Shown here in pieces: positions 10,318 through 22,085 of a DNA stretch of 64,000 nucleotides (the stretch's first letter is position 1; every line of letters starts with the position of its first letter). Origin of the DNA: Nageia nagi (Eukaryota > Pinophyta). A program made the translations under genes and the position numbers. The stretch spans positions 620,001 to 684,000 of the forward strand of contig JBITNC010000001.1 in the NCBI GenBank assembly GCA_050084985.1. The letters are read 5' to 3'. The notes below the pieces were generated by a model. It was given only the letters and a program-made list of their open reading frames with translations. It had not been told where the DNA came from and searched no databases.

Positions 10318-13300
10318 TGAGCATTGATAAGAAAAACAAAGAACTCCAGATGGAGAAGCTCATGAAGACTAGCCTAATCACCCTAGAAAAATGAGGGAAG
10401 GCTCTTTTCCCTATGGCTGTGCTAGTATATGGCCTTGGACAAATCAAAGACATAGATTGGGCAAACACTGACCCCGTCAAGTCATTAGAGAAGATGGCCA
10501 AGATCCCACACGAACGACTGTTCAATGATACACTTGCTCAATGCAAGATCGTTGAACCTTCTTTGATCCCTTTTACCGCTCCATTCCTAGAACCGTGCCT
10601 CGAGGTAGCAAGATATTGCGACACAAAAGAGAGAGTCCTCCTCGACAATGAAGGCACAAAGATACTAGATTTCACTATGGAAGGAATAGAGAGCACATTT
10701 GCATGGAGTAATGAAGGCATCATATTCTCCATGAAAGAGTCCATCAGATTCTATAACAGCTTGACCAAGCTAGGGAACTTGATAAGAGATTGGTTAGTTG
10801 ACGAGTGCAAAGATTACAAGGCAAAGGCCTTAAGTCAACCCAAAAGTATAGACTTTATTCTATAGTCTCGACCATTATCAGTATGTTGTGCAGGATCACG
10901 AGACAAGAGAATGATCAAAGATTCGAAAAGGAATTCGTGGGCTTCATACATTAGATCAGCAGAAGCAAAGGGATCAGATGGAGTAAGGTGATCAACGACT
11001 GCTTAGCTCAACAGTTGTTTAGAATCGTAGAAACAAAGAGATTCTACATGAGCTCTTACTTGGTATTCCTGCTTCTACATGGCAAGAACAAAAAATCCGC
11101 CATAGCAAATACCAAGTACCTCTTTGATCCAGAAATGCCAGTATGGCAGAGTTACCCTAGATTCATGTTGGAAAACCGGTGGGACGAATTCAAAATGATG
11201 AATGAAGGATTCGAGTGCCATATATATGCGGAGTTAAAGGGGACCGTCAATATGACCAGGATATCAAAAGCGACGATCCAAGTTCTTCGAGGACATGCAC
11301 AATTTTATCTTGAAGAGATATATGCCACATATATCATGGTTTATGGGTCAATCGAGCCACCTTACAAACTTTCTCGTTACGCAAGTGGTCGGTTCATCCT
11401 GATGTAATTTTGCAGACACTTGTTGTACCTACACGAGAAAGTCTGGTGTAAGAAAGGTGCCACCACATGCAAATTACCTATCTGCATAGGAGAGTACAAA
11501 TGCACATCATGGCATCAAGTCAAGACGATGAAGATGAAGCTGGCATATTATGGCTTCGCAGTAGAACATGCGGTAGAGTACTATGATCTTGAAGGTGTAA
11601 TTGATGCTACAAGAAAACCTGGCAAACTGATTACCCTCACAAGTCCCTAAGAAAGCTCGAAAGGTACAGAAATATAGATGACATCGAGCAGATCAACAAG
11701 CTAAATAGGGACTTGGCAGCAGAAAAGAAGCTTAAATAGACCGTGACCAAGAAAAAGAAGAAAAGAGGTCTGCAAGAGGAGAATGCAATAGCCAAGATAC
11801 ATCCTTCGATAATCCTTAAAAAGAATCCCTCAATTCCTTGTGAACTGCCACCAATTTCGCCTTCCGTGAGATTGACACAGGGGTAGTTTGGTCAATATGC
11901 CACACTCATTGTTCAACTAGGGCAAACTATTGATCAGACCATAAAAGGATTATCACAAGAGATAAGAAGCACTAAAGAGATTGGAAGCACTTCGCACCCA
12001 TACAAATGCTTGAAAAAATTGGTGGAAGTCCCTTCCAAAGGTCCATCTTGAGATGGGCAATTATATTATTCTGGCCCTAGTTCTCTTGCTTCTCCTGCCA
12101 GTGATAGCAAGGATGAATATGAGATTGACGAAGGAAACCTCTTGAGAGAACCCTTAGAAGATGGCCAGATATTTGAAATACCTTACATCTCAAGCAATGA
12201 ATCAAATTTATCAGTCGAAGAGATACCGGCCATAAGTGTTCCTAGCATAGAAGAACCCGTTCAGGCAACAAGACCTACATCTACACGGGCTTCCACACCT
12301 CGACAACCAAAGAAGACATCTCCACCTCAGAGAAAACCTCCACCACTTGCTTCAAGAAAGACCCCAACGTCTAAGGGAATAGCTTCCTCATCAGGAGGGG
12401 ATGGAGGAAATGAAGAGGATGAAGGTGAAGATGAAGACTAGAGGAAGAAAAGGAGAGAGAGAATATCAAAGGAATCCAGAGAGACAAGTGACTATAGTTG
12501 CCAATCCTGAGCCAAGTTACAATTTCGACATGACGGCACTTTAAAAAAACTTAAGAGCATATCATCCATCCGAAGCTCGTGCCAACCTTGAAACTGATCA
12601 GGAAATCAAAGAATGAACTTGAGCATGTAGCCACTTACGTCTCGATGAAGGATAATTCCATCATCATAGATACTGTTGTTGCAGAAAGGAAAAGGAATGC
12701 CGATGGAGAATTTGCATTAGTGGTGGAAACACGAGAAGAGCCATGTAAATCAATCGAAACTTTGGGCAGACAACATGCAGTAGTTTCTAATGTTGCAACA
12801 CTGAAAGAGGAGAACACTTCACAGAAGGTAGAAATCAAGGAGCTGAAAAGAGAATTGATTGAAAAGAGAAAGTTGACCGTAGATATCCAAGTTGCTAACT
12901 TGACTATTGAAGACATCAGGAAGCAGATCTCATTGAATATCGGGATTCAAGCGGTCAAACAAGAGTGGATTAACGAAACCAAAGAAGCTATGCAAGAGTT
13001 ATTCCTAGGAATAACTAACTTTTTTATTGAAGACAATGGATTGTTCATCGCTCAAGAAAGGATGCATGAGCTAAGAAGAAAAGCTATTGGTATGCCAATA
13101 ATAGTGGAGTACTGTCATCAATTCTTTTAATAGTATGATTGGTTGTTCTATGTCGTTTCAAAGTGTCAGGATTTCATCCAAGTCCGGACAAATTTCAAAG
13201 CAGACATGAGGAAATAGCTAGCAAAATACCAGTTTGATCCAAGGTTGATCGAGGAAGATGGATGTAGCAGAGACTATTCCACTGTAATAAATGAGGTTCA

Positions 13301-13633
13301 GCTGATAATCAACACTTCCCTCGAAACTGGAGATATTAATGTCCTCAAATCCGGCAAATAGCTCAAATATGGTAGCAATATGGCAGTATGGTGTAGTGAA
13401 ATGAAGAAGACTTCAAAACCATCACCACATATCTATTGGCAAATGAAGGGATAAAGGAGATCCTCAATATCGGAGTCAAAAATAGAGAAATCTTCATGGC
13501 ACAGACTTCAAGGCCACCATCGCATCACATGTGCAAACTGCAAATCAACCACCGTAATTTTTGTCACTTTACAAAATTTTGAAAATTTTGTAAATCAATC
13601 AACCGGGAAAGTTGAGAACCAAAAATCGACTAA
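10318..13633 (+). pseudogene. ORF-X, unit B (broken)
   Basis: The start is the ATG at 10318, where unit D also has M-S-I-x-K-K-N-K-E-L-Q-M-E. The N-terminal region (about residues 1-450) includes P-F-L-E, G-I-R-W-S-K-V-I, S-Y-L-V-F-L-L-L-H-G-K-N and R-W-D-E-F-K-M-M-N. A low-complexity middle (about 560-700) is acidic, then Ser/Pro-rich. A Glu/Lys-rich coiled-coil region follows (about 780-900), then a C-terminal block with E-E-D-G-C-S-R. Stops or shifts occur near 10390, 10860, 11404, 11650, 12440 and 13130. It is alignable to D throughout. No known domain recognised. Confidence 0.7.
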
Positions 13634-13766
13634 CCCTGCTCTCATGATCAGTCCACCTGGCAAGTAAAGCACCAAAAGTCAGATGACATAGTCGTAGCAG
13701 GCAAATATGTAATATTTTAAGGTTTTTTTATAGAATTAGGGTAACACTTGGAAACCCTAGAAATTC

Positions 13767-13774
13767 TATAAATA
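13767..13774 (+). promoter_or_regulatory. Second TATA box, 3' region of unit B
   Basis: TATAAATA at 13767, about 1.07 kb before the 3' end, conserved with flanks in unit D (24984-24977 on -). Its distance from the CA end fits a U3/R border followed by R and U5. Confidence 0.5.
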
Positions 13775-14849
13775 GACCGCATGGGGTCACTTCTATGGAG
13801 ATTCAAAGTTTGGAACTTTTCAAGGAATGAAAATTTTGAGAACAAGTTCAAGTTTTTTGTAAGAGGAGAAAAATTGTGAAAACTTTTATGTAACTCTTTT
13901 ACAAAGAAAATACAAAGTGGTTAATTCAAAGACTTGAGTTTGACACTTTTCATATTGATGTTACGGATTGATTCTTTGAGGGCACTCATAGTGGGTTTAT
14001 GTACTTTTGCTTTATTCCTTTGAAAGCTCTTGGGATTTAGAGAAGTTATCTCTGAAAAACATTAAAAAGTTCTTGAAGCCTACCTGTGTTTGTTGTTGGA
14101 TCCTTAACATGCAAGTTGATTAGGTATTCTACGTCAGTTTCTACTTTTATGACATCTTGTTAGGTCTCTCATCCAAAACTATGATCCATTCACTTTCAGA
14201 CCTTCCATTTCCATTCAATTAAATCGGTCCTATTCATAGAGAACTGACAATTGGTGTTCCTCCCCGCTCCTCTTTGAAGCATTTCGAACTGAAGTTGTTT
14301 GCTTGCAAGGTTGGATGAATTGGGTGAAAATTCCTTAACCGATCTGGAAGAGATTAACTCTTAGACACTTTCCCGTCAGTGAACCTCAACCTCATATCAG
14401 ACCAAGTATTCTTGCTTTCTCCAAGGTGTTTTCTTTCACCTCTTTATAGTATTACCTTTACGCTTTCTTTATGCTTTCATACCAAATATGATCGTTAAGT
14501 CCACACACAAAAGCTCCGAACAAACTCTATACATCAAAGAATTAAATATCGTTGGTTAACAAACTATATACCTCTCATTCCATTCCATTGAAGCTGATTC
14601 CAAAGAGGGATACCGCACTTTATTTCCATATCTATCCCTATTTAGAAAACACATCAGGCGAACAAACCTTACAATGACACGACGTTGGGGTCGTTGGCAG
14701 GGTGTTTCAACAAGAGCCTTGGAGGTACACAGTCCTTTTCAACCGAGGGAATTCGTAACGCATATCCAACTATGTTGCTTGGGGTCTCGTAAGTTCCGCC
14801 AACAATATTTAGTGTGTCCCATGCGGGAAAGAAAAGCATCCCAACACAT

Positions 14850-15431
14850 ATGATCTAGAGCCGACCATGAAGTCCCTCAAGGGAGGGTAGACATACAAAG
14901 GGTCGATCACACGGAAGTCTTTCGTCGACAAGGGCCTACCAAACCATTCCCCCCACCTCGAACGAACCAACTGGATGCAGCCCCATAGAGGAAATTGAGG
15001 ACGGCAAGTGCTTCTACTGCAAGAAGACTTGGGATCCAGGGCACTGTTGCCAAGGCAAGGGAAAAGTGCATTACATAGAGGTATTTTTGGAGGATGAGTT
15101 GAACGATTCAGATTTGGATCTTGGCATGGACACCCTAGATCAGGAGACACCATGAGCAGAGGACACCTTAGGGAGCATGATCACTTCACTTCATGGGGTG
15201 AAGAAGTACCTCACACTAAAAGTTGTGGGGCAAGTAGGTGGTCAGGATGTGATGGTCCTGATTGACCCAGGAGCATACCATAACTTCATCGATGCAAGCT
15301 TTGTAGAGAAGAAAAATCTAAAAGCCAAGGGGTTCAAAGGATTCAAAGTTTCCAATGTCAAAGAGAAACTCACGATTGTGGACCACATCCTTGAGAGATT
15401 AGGGAGTGCAGTGGCTATTTGATTTGGGTGA
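14850..15431 (+). pseudogene. Gypsy 1 gag zinc knuckle and protease
   Basis: After a frameshifted gag tail, a CX2C...GHxC zinc knuckle is encoded at about 15010-15060 (C-F-Y-C-K-K-T-W-D-P-G-H-C-C), as in plant gypsy gag. After an acidic linker with one stop near 15153, the protease follows at 15177-15431. It has V-L-I-D-P-G-A-Y-H-N-F-I-D, where the family normally has D-S-G or D-T-G, so the active-site Ser/Thr is replaced by Pro. The frame continues into V-Q-W-L-F-D-L-G and is cut at 15431 by unit C. It resumes at 21403. Confidence 0.85.
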
Positions 15432-15439
15432 TGTTGGGG

Positions 15440-16547
15440 GCTTTTTCTTTGCTACCCCTTGCAAGTTAACAAATGTTATTACAAGGCTTGTACAAAGACT
15501 CCGACACTTGAGTGGTAGGGCGTTTCCCTTACCCGCTATGAGGACTTTTACCTCAGGTTTGGAAATGGAGGGTGCAAGGGTTCACTCAGGTGAAAAGGTG
15601 GAGATGTTTAAAGCTGTTACCAACTCAAAATAGAATTTGTTACTCAAGGACTCAAAGGGTCCCTAATCCAAGTATAATTGTTTCTCGAAAGGAAGAAATA
15701 AAAATAGTCTGTTGTGAAAGCCACACAAAGAAAATGAAAAAGAAAAGAAAAATAAAAGGAGTGAAAAGACAGTGATATATGAGTTGGGCTCCTAGGCAAT
15801 GTTTTCACTGATTAATATGACTTTCTAAAATCGAACTTATCCAAGTTTGATATAAGTTCCACGCACCCCAATTCCAGCTCGGAAGGCAACAACACGAATG
15901 TCCTAACAAGAGGAGTTTGGTGCTAATGCAATGAAAGAAAGGTGTGTCGTAGGTATGACTTAATATTGGGGTGAAGTTCTTATGCTAAACGGCATACACA
16001 AGTCATTTCGGAACACATTAATCCTCAATGCAAACTATGAAACATCACAATGAAACACTTATTGAAATATTTCCAAAAGATATACAAGCACTCTTTTATC
16101 CACCTATTAGGTTTATAAAATGACCCAAATATTCAAGACAACATTAACATGTAATACGCATTCACATTCATAATTTCAAATGCAAACAAGCTCACTTCAA
16201 TTACTTGAAATCATATCATAATTGCGAAAAGAGAAAACTTGTAAGCTTTAGAGTATTATTTTAAGTAATCCCAATTGCAAAGAATGTCTGATCCCCCTAC
16301 AAATGAGCTTAAATAGGCTACTTCTAGTTTTTAGAGCAACCCAAAGTGTTTCCCTAACCCTAATTACAATTTCCAAGAAATGAAATATGGTCCAACAAAA
16401 ATATGCCACATGGCATTACAAGATGTCCTCCAAATTTGTGGGAGCAAATCCTCATCCATCACAAATTTGGGAATTTATTAACAAATAAATAAAGCCTCCA
16501 AAAGTAACTTATGAAATATAATAAATGCAAGACAACAAATATTGTGA
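15440..16547 (-). other. Unit C 3' non-coding region
   Basis: About 1.1 kb between the ORF-X stop and the CCCAACA terminus. It aligns with 981-2087 of unit A, including GGATGAGGATTTGCTC, the TTGGACC...ATTTCATTTCTT block and a CTATTTAAG TATA-like box (about 16308-16317, on -). Open frames in it are not conserved. It may be R and U5 of a giant LTR. Confidence 0.55.
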
Positions 16548-19500
16548 CTAGGCAGTTGGTGGGCCCAACACCTCTACATGCCCTTCAAAGTCATCGTCCA
16601 GAAATTTGGCCGTGAGCTTCAATCCATGTAGCATCTCTGATAGCTTCGGCCCATTCTTCACCACGCTACGCTCTACTTTGTTGACAATCCTCATCATGGC
16701 CTTCTACCACGCATATCCTTTGAGCAAATGCTCCAAGTGACTACCTATCTGGAAAGTATTAATGTCTTCGATCATGATCAGACTATGAAGGAAGTGTCTC
16801 ACTTCCGCCACTATAAGGTCTTTGTCACGGATGGCCGCATCATCGTCAAGAAACTTCACCTGGAACTCCATTTGCTCAAGACAAGTATTTGTCTTGTCAT
16901 TGAGCTTTTGAACATCCTTTTGCACCTCCTGGAATCAGGTGGTTATTTGGTTATCTACACCCAAATAGAACCAATATTCTTCGCAAAACTTCATATCTTC
17001 TGGCTCCCGATTCCATGACATTTCAAACTGCATGATCATGGGCCGTCTAGAATCCAAGATCCTGAGAAGACTGGTTCTCTCCACGATGATATCCTTGAGC
17101 TTTTGCTCCTCGAATGCTATCCTTTTTAGTGCTCCAATGAACTGATATACTACTACCAAGACCTCCTCTATATGCTTTTGTTTTACTACAATCATACCCT
17201 CCTTAAGCGGCTTGATTTTTCGGAGCTCTTCAGTGGGTACCTTAGCCGATTCTAATTCCTTGGTCAACTTCCTTTGTGTGGCTAACTCCTTCTTGAGGCC
17301 TTTGATCTCCTTATCTTTCATCATACCATCTTTTGTAATGGCCTCAACATTGGAGATGATTGCATATTTCCGACTAGCCAGACCAATCGAACCTGTGTTG
17401 ATGATCTGGTTAATCTGTCTAAGGTCTTCAGGGCATTGCGGATTTTCCTTATCAGCTATAATGGTCTTAATATGTATGGCATTATCAGCTAAGCGTACAT
17501 ATGTCTAGGTCCTCCTTGGGTGAGTGGATATTTCTCCAATATGGTTGTTCTTCTCTTCAGCCCTAAACTTTCTAGACATCCATATTAAACACATCTAAAC
17601 ACCCCTCCATATGGACACCCCACTCATTCGTGGTTGATGGCCGATAAGTCTCCACAACCACCTCTAGAATAGTAACAACATTTTTGTTCATTTTCTTCAA
17701 GGATCTCTTTGCTCATGATCACTTGAAGTTCTTGTAGCTCGTGACTGTGGGGTTCTCTTTAATAGAGCCCTCTTCTCCACTATCTCAGATACTAGCTCCT
17801 TTTCCTTCTCAGTAGATAGCTCTATCGTTGTTGTCTTATGGATTTCTGCCAATATCTCTATGAATTCATCTTGTTGTTGTGCATCGGGAATTCCCTAATC
17901 CTGGATTGCATTCTCTTCCTATTCTTATTCTGATGCTTCAAGCTCCCCTTCCTCTTGATTTTCATCAGGCTTATACAAGGGGCTAGAGGCTGATGATTTG
18001 AATGGTGGAACAACTGGTGACTTCATGATTGTCGTGGTTCTAGTTGGTCTCGGAGATGGAGAGGGATCTTTGTCTCTTTCTCACGCACCTCACCACTTTG
18101 TTTGTAACTACTCGTTCTAGCTCCCTTGCGTCATGCTCATCCATGGTGGCTTGCACTTGTTGCACAACTTGTTCGATTAGCCTTTTGCCACACATGGACT
18201 CATACTGACCAACTGGTGTCTCACCGACTGGAGGGAACTGTGTAACCCTAGAAGTAGACTCTTGAGGTTTTCTGCCCTTATGCTGTGATAGTATTTTACT
18301 GATGGTAGCTTCAACACGGTGCTGCTAATCATTTGCATCCTTGTGTACCCTTTCTCTTACCTTCCTTATTTCTATCTCATTGTTGATATTTCGGAAAGGC
18401 TCCTTGTCTACTAGTGACTTATGCTCATAAGGTTTCTTCCTTTCCTTCATGAAGAACGAGTGCATTCTGTGATCCGAATCATAATGGTTGGCAATAAGCA
18501 TTTTCTTAAAATTGAATTTTGCCAACTCTTCCTTCATGGTGTCTACATCCGTCCAGAACTTACACTGGTACTCTTCTACAACAATCGGCAAGTTGGAAGT
18601 GGCTGATTTCTTCTGCCATACCTGGTCATGTAGAAAGGCCAATTGCCTCATCATCTCCATTAACAACATCCTATTACTCACAAACCTAGCCAATTGATAG
18701 GGTTGAACGGTTGATTCATGTATACGAATATAAGAGAAGTGTTGATGATGGAGGAAGAAGTCTCCATGCTTCTTCAAAGCATCTTGGGTTGCATTTGAAA
18801 TCCGAGCAACCGTGATCTCTCCCTTGAGCTCTTTATATATCTCATACTCCCATCCATCGTTCTTCATCATGAAACTGTCCCATCTTCTCTCTAATTTCCA
18901 TTTGGGGTAGCATTTCCAAATGGAGTAAGTTCCTCTTTCTATCCATGTCATCTCCCCCTGCGTTGTAGCTCTATACTTGCTGTGAAGTAACATGTATACC
19001 AGGCATGAATTGAGATAGAATTTGCAAGTGGTACCTATGGATGATAATTGGTCTGCTATGGTATCACTCACCACCTTGCTCCACTTGATCCTTTTGCCCC
19101 TAGCAATTTTCAGAATGAACCCAAAGAATTCCTTCCTGAACTTTGAAGCATCTTCTTTCCCAAGAACTCTAGATAGCAAGAGTATCATCAGCTCACTTGC
19201 GGGATAGAAATTGGAATGAGGAGCATTGATGAGTGCATTTCCCTTCAATCTATGATGCTCCTCCAACATTTAGCTCTTGATAGAAACGGCTGCCCTGGGG
19301 TCCCCTGGTAACAACCTAATGATCTAGCCTCGTTATACTCAACTTCTCATTCAAAGGTCCACTAAAATGCTGCTTTGATGGCGTCCAGGCTGAAGTCCAT
19401 TATGATGTCTCCTTTAATACCTCAAAGGACACTCTCCCCTTTCTGCCAGTGGTGACCGACCTCCATGCACAATTCAAGAAATGGGGCTATGAATGGGACT

Positions 19501-19761
19501 AATGTGCAAGTGGAGAGTCCAGAGAAGAAGACAATATCCTGCTTCAAGTCAATGATAGGAAGACCATGAGTGCTCTCCCTCATCTACGTAGGGTCAATGT
19601 TTTGCCAATTTGTATCTCTAATAGTTGCAAAACCATTTCTCGAGAATTTATTCCCTTGGGGAAGGGCTTGTTGTCTCTCATGAATGGAGATGACACAATC
19701 CTATTTTAACCGCTCGAGATCCCTAATGAGGTCCGAAGCAAAATTGCCCTTAGAAGAAGTC
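16548..19761 (-). pseudogene. ORF-X, unit C (broken, longest intact piece)
   Basis: The start is the ATG at 19761 (M-T-S-S-K-G-N-F) and the stop is at 16550-16548. The uninterrupted stretch 19269-18325 gives 314 residues. It contains F-R-K-E-F-F-G-F-I, R-I-K-W-S-K-V-V-S-D, L-V-Y-M-L-L-H-S-K, W-K-C-Y-P-K-W-K-L-E-R-R-W-D-S-F and Q-V-W-Q-K-K-S-A-T. All of these align with B and D at the protein level despite strong DNA divergence. Stops or shifts interrupt the N-terminus, the low-complexity middle (18325-17560) and the coiled-coil part (17324-16704). Function unknown; relation to A is close. Confidence 0.7.
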
Positions 19762-19985
19762 ATGGTGTTCTCACTTGCAACGTGGCTCCTCAAGAATGTT
19801 GCGTGGGTTTTCAAGTGAAGATGACACCCACGTTGGAGGGTCTTGCCTTCCAAGTGCTTGCGCAAGCCCTAGGATGGATGAATGATGATGTTTGAGCACA
19901 AAAATCTGCAATTTGCTGCTATCCTGGTGCAAGCGTAGAAGAGGAGTAAGTTTTTGAGTTTGAGAAAATGAGGTCCCTAAGCTTG

Positions 19986-19993
19986 TATTTATA
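19986..19993 (-). promoter_or_regulatory. TATA box upstream of ORF-X, unit C
   Basis: On the - strand GGGCTATAAATACAAGC lies about 225 bases before the ATG, closer than in B and D (about 720-740). Confidence 0.55.
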
Positions 19994-20126
19994 GCCCACT
20001 TGGCTTCTAGCTTGCCCTAGTTGGCTAGGGTTACTGACAGAACTCATCATAGCCTTCCACTTGGCTGACCTAACTCATGCAAAGCCGCCTGTGCCCAAAC
20101 ATTTGGGTTTTAATGCTCAACCTAGA

Positions 20127-21105
20127 TTGGTGCATGGAAAAAAAAGACAAAAAAGTGACTTTTTGAACCATGCGCCAGCCCTAGAAGTATGTATGCTTCC
20201 AAAGTTGGGTCTCCTGCCTTCATGCTTGCTTGCCTTTATCACCTAACTCACCCAAAAACCTGATTTTTCCTGATTTTGGGTCTTCTGGTTAGTTGGACTT
20301 ATCAATTTTGATGTTTCATTTCAATCTGGGCAACCTGTGGGCTTGGCGCATGCTTCCAAAAGTCAAGTTTGTGACCTTTTGAGGCATACGCCAGCCTTGC
20401 CTGTCCATCCAACCTGGTTGCATGGTTCAAAAAGACAAGATTTTATCTTTTTGAAGCATGCATCAGCCTCCACTTGGCCTATTTTCCGGAATTTGATCTT
20501 CAAGTGCTCATGCCTTAGCCAAATTTTTGTGTTTCTCGAATCCTGGAGGCTTCCTGGGCTTGGCGCATATCTCAAAAAGTCAAGAATTTGTCTTTTGAGA
20601 CCATGCGCAAGCCCCTCTGGGTATGCTTGAGCTGGTCTTTAGTTTCCTGGGTTCGGAACTTGTCAAATTTTCCACTTTTCTCGAACTGGCAACCCTTCTA
20701 AGCTTCGCGCATGGTTCAAAAAAACAAGATTTTGTTTTTTTTGAAGCATGCGCCAACCTCCTAGGTGACTCATGTTCATTTTCTAACCTCCAAACTTGCT
20801 CAACTTGCCCTCCTGACCAAGTCGCATGGTTCAAAAAGACAAGATTTTGTCTTTTGAAAGCATGGGCCAACCTTGTAGTGCCTTTGACTTGGGTTTTTCG
20901 TGCTTACTTTTGCTCCATTCTGCTGCCTATGTTTGGCGCATGCCAAGGAAAGACAAGATTTTGTCTCCTAGAGGCATGCACTAGGCTTGCAAATGCCCAA
21001 ATTCATTTCTTGAGCCTTCCCTCCTGTATGGACGACCCTAGGCCCAATCGCATGATTCAAAAAGACAAGATTTTGTCTTTTGAAAGCATGCACCAGCCCT
21101 TGGAG
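20127..21105 (-). repeat. Array of eight hairpin repeats, unit C 5' arm
   Basis: Eight copies of a self-complementary core of the type AAAAGACAAGATTTTGTCTTTT, each flanked by a GCGCATG-like left arm and a GCATGCGCCA-like right arm. Copies start near 20130, 20343, 20417, 20561, 20702, 20821, 20933 and 21046. Each can fold into a stem of about 10-11 pairs, with further pairing of the GCGCATG/CATGCGC flanks. Open frames across the array (20337-20630, 20623-21123) are a by-product of the repeats. Confidence 0.85.
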
Positions 21106-21339
21106 ATGCCCAATTTGCTTTGATCGGAGTCTGACTTTTCCTAGACTCCCTAGTTCACCTAAGATCGACTTTTACCCTTCCCAAACTTAGCCATTTTTAG
21201 AGTTTTTGAAATTGCTATCTTGACATGACTAACCCTAAATGAAGGAAGAGGCTTGGCTTATAAGGAGTTGTCCATGAATATGGATCTTTGAGATGCAACT
21301 TTCGTAAGACTGATGACAAAAAAATGAAGTATATACATT

Positions 21340-21397
21340 GGTGCATTGAGGGTCCCCAAAATCGTAGGATTTTGGGGGATGTGTTTTAGTCACAACA
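21340..21397 (-). repeat. Terminal stem-loop of unit C
   Basis: An inverted repeat CCCCAAAAT and ATTTTGGGG separated by five to six bases lies about 20 bases inside the TGTTGTG end. It is also present in unit E (2309 on) and, less perfectly, in unit D. Confidence 0.7.
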
Positions 21398-21402
21398 CGT
21401 GA

Positions 21403-21530
21403 CATTCACACCAATCACCAGAAACTCACCATGAGTTTCAAGATCGATGGGAAGACCCATACACTGCAAGGAATTCGAGATAATTGTCCACAAGTGGACA
21501 GTACGCGTCTAGAGGTTATTGAGTGATGCC
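21403..21530 (+). pseudogene. Gypsy 1 protease to RT linker
   Basis: Continues the protease frame cut at 15431. It encodes K-L-T-M-S-F-K-I-D-G-K and then G-I-R-D-N-C-P-Q-V-D, a conserved segment between protease and RT in plant gypsy pol, ending in a stop at about 21526. No RT follows. Confidence 0.75.
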
Positions 21531-21564
21531 AAAAGGAGGAAGCAAAAGATAGGGCCACGTTGGA

Positions 21565-22085
21565 TGAGGAGTCTCGACAGGAGAAGAGGAGAATTGGGGA
21601 GCTCCCATACCCCACGTTGCATCCCAAGGAGCTTGGAGGGATCACATCGGGCTTAGAAGGCCTCCCACACTACACGTTAGGCCTTAGGGATGGCTTCCAC
21701 CTCACGTTGCACACCAAAGTGGTTTATCACATCACATTGGGCATTAGGGAGACTTGCCACCAGATGTTGAGTTAGGACATCCAGTTCCCCACGTTGGATT
21801 AAGGAGAGCTACTACACCTCACGTGGGAGGATGAGGAATATTTGCACATGATGAGGAGCATGAAGGGGTTTGAGCACCCCACGTTTGGCTTGGAGGGTCT
21901 TGAGCATATAATGGCTGGGATAAGGGGGTGTTGGCTCCCACGTTGGACTTGGCAAGGTCTGTGTACATGATGTTGAACCAAATAGCAGTTGGGCACCCCA
22001 CATTGGAATATGGAGGAGTTTTCGACCTCACATGGAGTGATGGGGGAGCTCGGGTCCCCACATTAAGCTTCGGGGAGGTTTGGCC
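21565..22085 (+). repeat. Minisatellite with a CCCCACGTTGG motif in gypsy 1
   Basis: About twelve diverged copies of a 30-60-base unit, each centred on (C/A)CCCAC(G/A)TTGG followed by a GG(A/C)GG-rich part. Examples lie near 21570, 21611, 21670, 21788, 21880, 21938, 21995 and 22059. It occupies the place where RT should be. The same motif is repeated in both gypsy 1 LTRs (about 5830 and 22735 on). Confidence 0.75.

Larger units (their letters stand above)
7693..14846 (+). mobile_element. Unit B: ORF-X element, subfamily 2, 5'-truncated
   Basis: It aligns in inverted orientation with unit D from its left junction to its 3' terminus (AGCATCCCAACA at 14835-14846). The 5' end is missing: the first base shared with D corresponds to about 31010 in D, so roughly 690 bases including the TGTTGTG terminus are lost. 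No target duplication is seen, consistent with truncation. Order: short repeats, 182-bp repeats, TATA at 9581, ORF-X, TATA at 13767, 3' end. It sits in gypsy 1 gag. Confidence 0.8.
15432..21397 (-). mobile_element. Unit C: complete ORF-X element, subfamily 1
   Basis: On the - strand it starts TGTTGTGACT at 21397 and ends GCCCCCAACA at 15432, 5,966 bases. Flanking 5-mers are GGTGA (15427-15431) and CGTGA (21398-21402), a 4 of 5 target-duplication match. Removing the unit restores a continuous gypsy 1 protease frame, which confirms the borders. Order on -: terminal stem-loop, hairpin array, TATA, ORF-X, TATA-like box, 3' end. The first and last kilobase are not similar to each other, so there is no LTR pair inside. 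Confidence 0.85.

Noticed and set aside
14809-15153. 114-codon frame on - strand
   Set aside because: It is the antisense shadow of the gypsy 1 zinc knuckle and protease on +.
20127-21105. CRISPR-like array (regularly spaced palindromic repeats)
   Set aside because: Spacing is irregular (about 70-210 bases), repeats are diverged, the genome is a plant and no cas genes are present.
20337-21123. Long + and - open frames across the unit C hairpin array
   Set aside because: They arise from the repeated palindromic motif, show no domain and are not kept in the related units.
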